From: Massilia arenae
GTDB lineage: Bacteria > Pseudomonadota > Gammaproteobacteria > Burkholderiales > Burkholderiaceae_D
Length of the DNA stretch: 64,000 bases
Reading direction: 5' to 3'
NCBI RefSeq assembly: GCF_008014745.1
Contig: NZ_VPFD01000013.1
Location: forward strand, 122,661-186,660
Part shown: one piece after another, positions 60,535 to 64,000 of the stretch
Position numbering within the stretch: the first letter of the stretch is position 1
Layout: every line of letters starts with the position of its first letter
The notes under the pieces: generated by a model
The model's database searches: none
The model's input: only the letters and a program-made list of their open reading frames with translations
Told to the model about the DNA's origin: nothing
Made by a program: the position numbers and the translations under genes

Positions 60535-61050
60535 AACCCCGTAGCGGATAGCGAATATCGGCAGCGAATCGTAGCTCCGTTTGCTTAGGACTTCCTCGCG
60601 TGGACGCTTCTATTCATCGTCGAAGTTGAGCAAGCTACAGGCTTGGAGCAGCCCCTCTGACGTGCACTTTACAGTCCTTTTTCTGCTCATCTATTGGGGT
60701 AGCTCGACGTTGTAGCGAGAGCTATAAGCTGAGATTTCGCTACTCTAGACGAGGCTTTCGGGAAACATCCTGGGAGATTTTCGACTTACAAATACTGGCC
60801 ATCGAACGTCCGGCTGCCATCCGGACGCATTTCACCCGTCAGCTGTACGAACGTCCTGCTGAGGTTATTGGTTGCTGCATTAGGTCGGGCCGCGTATGGA
60901 CGTTTCGCTGCACAAAATCTGCTTGACGATTGAGGCAGTCTGACCGCTGGAAGCCTGGCTGAAGGACGCGTCCTGAATGTTTTGACTACTGCGGCGCCTT
61001 CGCAGTACGCTAGATTGCTCTCGAATACGCTTCCAATCCCCTGGGGCTCT
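60535..61050. other. Stretch without a recognised gene
   Basis: About 500 bp between the GC-rich block and the kinase cassette terminator. I see no ribosome site, repeat or protein family signature here. Confidence 0.4.
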
Positions 61051-61083
61051 AAAACGTAAACGGCCCCGCGAAAAACGGGGCCG
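61051..61083 (-). terminator. Rho-independent terminator of the kinase cassette
   Basis: CGGCCCCG/CGGGGCCG stem (61061-61068 with 61076-61083) followed on the minus strand by a T-rich run (61051-61060). It lies 27 bp beyond the stop codon of the small gene at 61110 and so closes the three-gene unit. Confidence 0.82.
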
Positions 61084-61109
61084 CTTAGGCATCTCGGCTC
61101 TATAAGAGT

Positions 61110-61304
61110 CTAGGGTTTGACCGCTCCGTTGGCAGGATACGGCCAATTCCAGTTGGTGTAACCGTTAGACGTGCCAAAGTTGAAGCACCTAACAGCATCT
61201 TCAACGCTCCGGGCAGCACTCGGCGTCGCCGGCCTCTGCTTCGGGACAGCTGCTAGCGTTTCACGAGTGCGGTATTTGCCTCGGGAATTTTTGATTGCGT
61301 CCAT
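61110..61304 (-). CDS. Small basic protein, third gene of the kinase cassette
   Basis: 64 residues, no recognised family. The N-terminal third is basic (MDAIKNSRGKYRTRETLAAVPKQR); the C-terminus has FGTSNGYTNWNWPYPANG. Its ATG directly abuts the kinase stop codon and a terminator follows its own stop, which supports a real, co-translated gene. The Ser/Thr-rich middle (RPATPSAARSVEDA) could be a kinase substrate or an inhibitor; that is speculation. Confidence 0.55.
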   Translation of the reverse strand: MDAIKNSRGKYRTRETLAAVPKQRPATPSAARSVEDAVRCFNFGTSNGYTNWNWPYPANGAVKP

Positions 61305-62354
61305 TTAGTTGCTTTTTATGAAGTCTCGAATTGACTTAGAAGTGGCGTCTTTCACACAATGAGCCCTAAGGTTATTGTACACGCCGTTTTTGTTTTGCTT
61401 TTTAGCAATCGAATCGCCCTTCGGGTCAACAGTCAGTATGCATTCCAAGCCGTCAGACACCTTGAGCCAGGTTCTGGTTCCATCAGGCTGAATGTCATAC
61501 CTCCAGTCTAGTTCGGGACCGTCGATTTCCGAAAGAGCGTTGGTAATCTCAAGCACTGAGCCGTACCGGTCCTCCTCGGCCGGCGCCAAGCACTTTACGA
61601 CAATGGCCCGTAGGCGCTGTGGAATCTGTTCTGGAAACCTTTTTCGGTCGGGGAAAGTACCATTTGTAACTGCTGCGACGAACAGGTCTCCTCGAGGCAC
61701 ACCGCCAGGGAAGAACGCGTCCCATTGCTCATGGAAAGCCTTTTCTCCGACACACATCCGATAGAGTGTAGCACCCACTTGGTAGATGTCATGAGCGACG
61801 GTGAAATCGGCCTTGCGCGCGAGACGCTCCGGCGGCGTAATCTTCTGATACGAGATATCTTGTCTTGCCACGCCTTCAGGCGTCATTCGTTGCGCCAGGC
61901 CGAAGTCAGACACCAACGCTTCGCCACGTTTTGACAGAAGTATGTTGTCCGGCTTGATGTCGAAGTGAATCAGCCCTTTGGTGTGGATGTTGTGCAGTCC
62001 GCTCAGGAACTGAACCGAAAGACGCACAATTTCTCGAACGGTGAGGAAGCGCGTGTTCAACAGAGCCTTGAGCGAGCCTTTCTCGAAATACGGCATTGCG
62101 ATGTAGATGGAGTCTTTGTCCTCGCAAGCGTAGTGAACAGGCACGACGTTGGCGTGCTCACTTTGGTAAAGGATGCTCGCCTCTTGGAAGTACAACGCCT
62201 GGTTTGGCATCGTTGATTTTGCGATTCGCTTGATGACCAATTCCGCGTTGAGCTGATGGTCTTTCGCAAGGAATACGGTTGAGTTCTTGCCCTCCGCGCC
62301 GATTTCTCGGATGGTCTCAAATGCCAGCTCTGCTCTGTTGTGTGGCTTAAGCAT
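61305..62354 (-). CDS. Hanks-type Ser/Thr protein kinase
   Basis: 349 residues. The kinase domain (about 10-275) has all catalytic residues: ATP-anchoring Lys42 (LVIKRIAK), Glu58, catalytic Asp132 in HFDIKPDN (with Phe in place of the usual Arg, so non-RD), Asn137 and Asp150 in the DFG. The glycine loop is imperfect (GAEGKNSTV). A short C-terminal region (DGPELDWRYDIQPDGTRTWLKV ... SIRDFIKSN) is unassigned and has no membrane segment, so the kinase is cytosolic, unlike most PASTA kinases. It overlaps the upstream RNase H-like gene by 8 bases. Confidence 0.9.
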   Translation of the reverse strand: MLKPHNRAELAFETIREIGAEGKNSTVFLAKDHQLNAELVIKRIAKSTMPNQALYFQEASILYQSEHANVVPVHYACEDKDSIYIAMPYFEKGSLKALLNTRFLTVREIVRLSVQFLSGLHNIHTKGLIHFDIKPDNILLSKRGEALVSDFGLAQRMTPEGVARQDISYQKITPPERLARKADFTVAHDIYQVGATLYRMCVGEKAFHEQWDAFFPGGVPRGDLFVAAVTNGTFPDRKRFPEQIPQRLRAIVVKCLAPAEEDRYGSVLEITNALSEIDGPELDWRYDIQPDGTRTWLKVSDGLECILTVDPKGDSIAKKQNKNGVYNNLRAHCVKDATSKSIRDFIKSN

Positions 62355-62805
62355 TCATAGCTCCAATCGCAGTCAAAATCGCCTCTTTTTCTTCCTGTCC
62401 GTGGGTGTCCCAGTTCGCCACTGCATTGAAGTCCATCTCATTGCTGATATATTTCTTGAAATCCGTTCTCGGGATGCCGAGGCGTGCAGAGATTGCCGAA
62501 ATTTGGCCGCAGTAGTAATCGGAGACGGTGCTACTTGCGAAGGCCTCTTGAATCACGCCCTCCAACTGAATTCGCTCGTGCGATGGGCGCTGTGCGTTGC
62601 TCTCTGTGATACGAATGCCCGCCTTCTCGACGTCGTATTCACGAATAACGTCGAGGATTGTGTTGCGGACGTACTTCAGAGCTTCCGGAGCCGTGAGCGC
62701 CTTCGGCACGCCGATAGCGTCGACGGAGACGATTTCGCGTGCCGCCCCGTCATAGATTACGTACGTTACCGCGCGCGGCGACACACGAATACCAATTGCA
62801 TTCAT
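62347..62805 (-). CDS. RNase H/RuvC-fold-like protein (DUF3010-like), first gene of the kinase cassette
   Basis: 152 residues. The N-terminal hairpin MNAIGIRVSPRAVTYVIYDG resembles the first strands of the RNase H/RuvC fold. It then has VEKAGIRITESNAQRPSHERIQLEGVIQEAFASS, a pattern I recall from DUF3010 proteins, and GQISAISARLG. The first catalytic Asp of active RuvC-like nucleases (GIDxG) appears as Arg, so it may be a binding module, not a nuclease. It precedes and overlaps the kinase gene, implying a functional pair. Confidence 0.6.
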   Translation of the reverse strand: MNAIGIRVSPRAVTYVIYDGAAREIVSVDAIGVPKALTAPEALKYVRNTILDVIREYDVEKAGIRITESNAQRPSHERIQLEGVIQEAFASSTVSDYYCGQISAISARLGIPRTDFKKYISNEMDFNAVANWDTHGQEEKEAILTAIGAMNA

Positions 62806-63370
62806 TTATTTCCAATCAAAATTGTGTCACGTCGTCACATATCAATACGCACGAGGGACATGTCGAGAATTAATCGACTAGGGGATTACTCAAGTATCCG
62901 ATAAGGTGAGCTCATGACCTGCAGCGAATGCTCGCTCAGAGTGGCTGGTTGCATAGTATCTAAATCTTAGCTTGCGTACTCTATGGCTCAGCCTCACCAG
63001 GTAGCTGGGTTGCAAAAGTGTTCACCTGCTTCTGCGGCTGCGCCCTTTGAGAGCTAAAGAAGGTCGAACTTATTTTCGACTGGACCCTAACTTTGCGAAA
63101 AAACAGCCCACATTTCGGTCACGGTGCTGGCACGAACAGGCCGTCGCCAGCCCTCGCTCCGAGTACGGCCAGCCGGCCGAGGTCCATAATTCGAATCAGC
63201 GCGCCGCGCATGGCACCTCCTAGCAACTGTTTCGCACCAACCATTTTAATGCTGGACAGCGAGCGAGACAATGCTGACGCTTTTTGTTCACGGCGCGCGC
63301 TAAGTCTGCCAGCGGGCTATAGCTCTGGCGGAATGCCAGCAACTGATGCGGCAACACGACGCGGCAAGCC
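62806..63370. other. Stretch without a recognised gene
   Basis: About 560 bp. The open frames here have no ribosome sites or family similarity. It is A/T-rich at first and then GC-rich, consistent with a junction between different DNA sources. Confidence 0.4.
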
Positions 63371-63585
63371 TGGCCATGGCCGATGGGCAAGCTGCGACGC
63401 CGCGAACATCTGCAGTTTCGCCCCAAGGTGATGGAGCTGGCTGGCGGCATGCCGGACTATGTCATCGTCCATGAACTTGCCACACCGTAGAGAAGAACCA
63501 CACTCGGGCCTTCTGGAGCCTAGTTGCCCAAGTGATGCAAAGATGGCGGCAAGAGCATGAAACGTTGGCGCGGACGGCGTTTAGG
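63371..63585 (+). pseudogene. Remnant of a YgjP-type (DUF45) metallopeptidase gene
   Basis: Pieces in successive frames give GRWASCDAANICSF, then MELAGGMPDYVIVHELA, then HTVEKNHTRAFWSLVAQVMQRW. Together they match the end of a YgjP metallopeptidase, including the zinc motif HELAH...H. At least two frame changes (one near 63425, a missing base near 63480) and the missing 5' part show it is dead. It points to decay at the island edge. Confidence 0.72.
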
Positions 63586-63677
63586 GGCGAAATATAGCAA
63601 GGCAGAGTAATCACACGCTGAGCTGAGGAGGCGAGAGGGCGGGTACTTCGGCTAAGTGATTGTCGTGGAGTGTGTAA

Positions 63678-63716
63678 AAGAACAACAGCCGCCTCAATGA
63701 GGCGGCCGTTGTTCTT
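63678..63716 (+). terminator. Intrinsic terminator hairpin
   Basis: Long stem AAGAACAAC-A-GCCGCCTC / GAGGCGGC-C-GTTGTTCTT with one mismatch and a short loop; T-rich on the 3' side and A-rich on the 5' side, so it could act both ways. It follows the YgjP remnant by about 90 bp and may be its original terminator. Confidence 0.75.
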
Positions 63717-63912
63717 CCCGACATGGGGTCAAGCCAAAGAGCATTGCCCCCGAGCTATCAAGGTTCATCCATCAATAAATGTTCCAATGGATGCTTCCCA
63801 AAATCTCAGCTTACGGTTCCCGCTACAGACGTCTTAGCAAGTTCCTATCGCTGCGCTAAACGCCAAGGCGGAGGCAGAGCTGACAAGTCGATAATTTCTG
63901 ATTTTGGGAGCT

Positions 63913-64000
63913 TGAATCGCCCCGGGTTTTGTAGAGGCTCCATTCTTTGAGAAAATGGAGCCATGAAGAAGCAACCCAAGTATTCCCCCGAAGTCATTGA
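63913..64000 (+). mobile_element. Left end of an IS3-family insertion sequence (partial)
   Basis: The end region begins around 63913-63930 (TGAATCGCCCCGGG then TGTAGAGG) and contains a 9-bp hairpin GGCTCCATT/AATGGAGCC (63936-63944 with 63954-63962) abutting an OrfA start codon. The exact left terminus cannot be fixed because the right end is outside the window. Confidence 0.65.
63963..64000 (+). CDS. IS3-family transposase OrfA (5' end only)
   Basis: Only the first 12 codons are in the window: MKKQPKYSPEVI, a common opening of IS3-family (IS51-like) OrfA proteins, which carry a helix-turn-helix and a leucine zipper and bind the element ends. The gene runs off the window edge, so whether it is intact is unknown. 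Confidence 0.65.
   Translation, partial: MKKQPKYSPEVI

Overview
The window reads as a chromosomal segment of a high-GC betaproteobacterium, most like an Oxalobacteraceae member of the Massilia/Duganella type. This is inferred from the gene families (a complete exosortase A/PEP-CTERM exopolysaccharide locus with PrsK/PrsR), the strong G/C bias at third codon positions and the gene order; no database was searched.

Positions 1-51214 are almost entirely an XrtA (EpsH-type) exopolysaccharide and protein-sorting locus. It opens with a PepA-like PEP-CTERM protein behind a textbook sigma-54 promoter, a methyltransferase, a FeeM-like N-acyltransferase, an outer-membrane export lipoprotein and a periplasmic serine protease. 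The core + strand run (4908-17910) holds chain-length determinant, tyrosine autokinase, outer-membrane beta-barrel protein, AAA ATPase, polysaccharide deacetylase, FemAB-like protein, two glycosyltransferases, exosortase A fused to EpsI, and an asparagine-synthase-like amidotransferase. Minus-strand genes 17957-22469 add an O-acyltransferase, a putative glycosyltransferase, a UDP-glucuronate 4-epimerase and UDP-glucose dehydrogenase, suggesting a uronate-containing polymer. Genes 22749-32780 supply more glycosyltransferases, an O-antigen-ligase-like protein, and the XrtA-associated PLP decarboxylase and acyl-CoA ligase. From 33284 to 44797 lie two large secreted paralogues resembling RIFT-barrel polysaccharide lyases, separated by an IS1595-type insertion and two glycosyltransferases, then a flippase, an acyl carrier protein and two XrtA-associated hydrolases. 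The minus-strand group 44802-51214 (initiating sugar transferase, PrsK, PrsR, beta-helix lyase-like protein) starts the polymer and regulates the regulon. The genes together describe polymer initiation, elongation, uronate supply, acylation, flipping, export and probable trimming, plus sorting of PEP-CTERM proteins and a side pathway that could build an N-acylated small molecule.

From about 51200 the DNA changes. It is visibly A/T-richer, gene spacing is loose, and a 3' tRNA-Arg(CCG) fragment at 53191-53239 looks like an attachment-site scar. The following island (53902-62805) carries mcrC, mcrB, a cytosine-5 methyltransferase and a ribbon-helix-helix regulator in one GTP-dependent restriction-modification operon. 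After structured non-coding DNA and a winged-helix gene comes a tightly packed three-gene cassette: an RNase H-like protein, a Hanks-type Ser/Thr kinase and a small protein. I do not recognise this cassette as a described system, and it is the best candidate for a new defence module here. The window ends with a decayed YgjP-type metallopeptidase and the left end of an IS3-family element.
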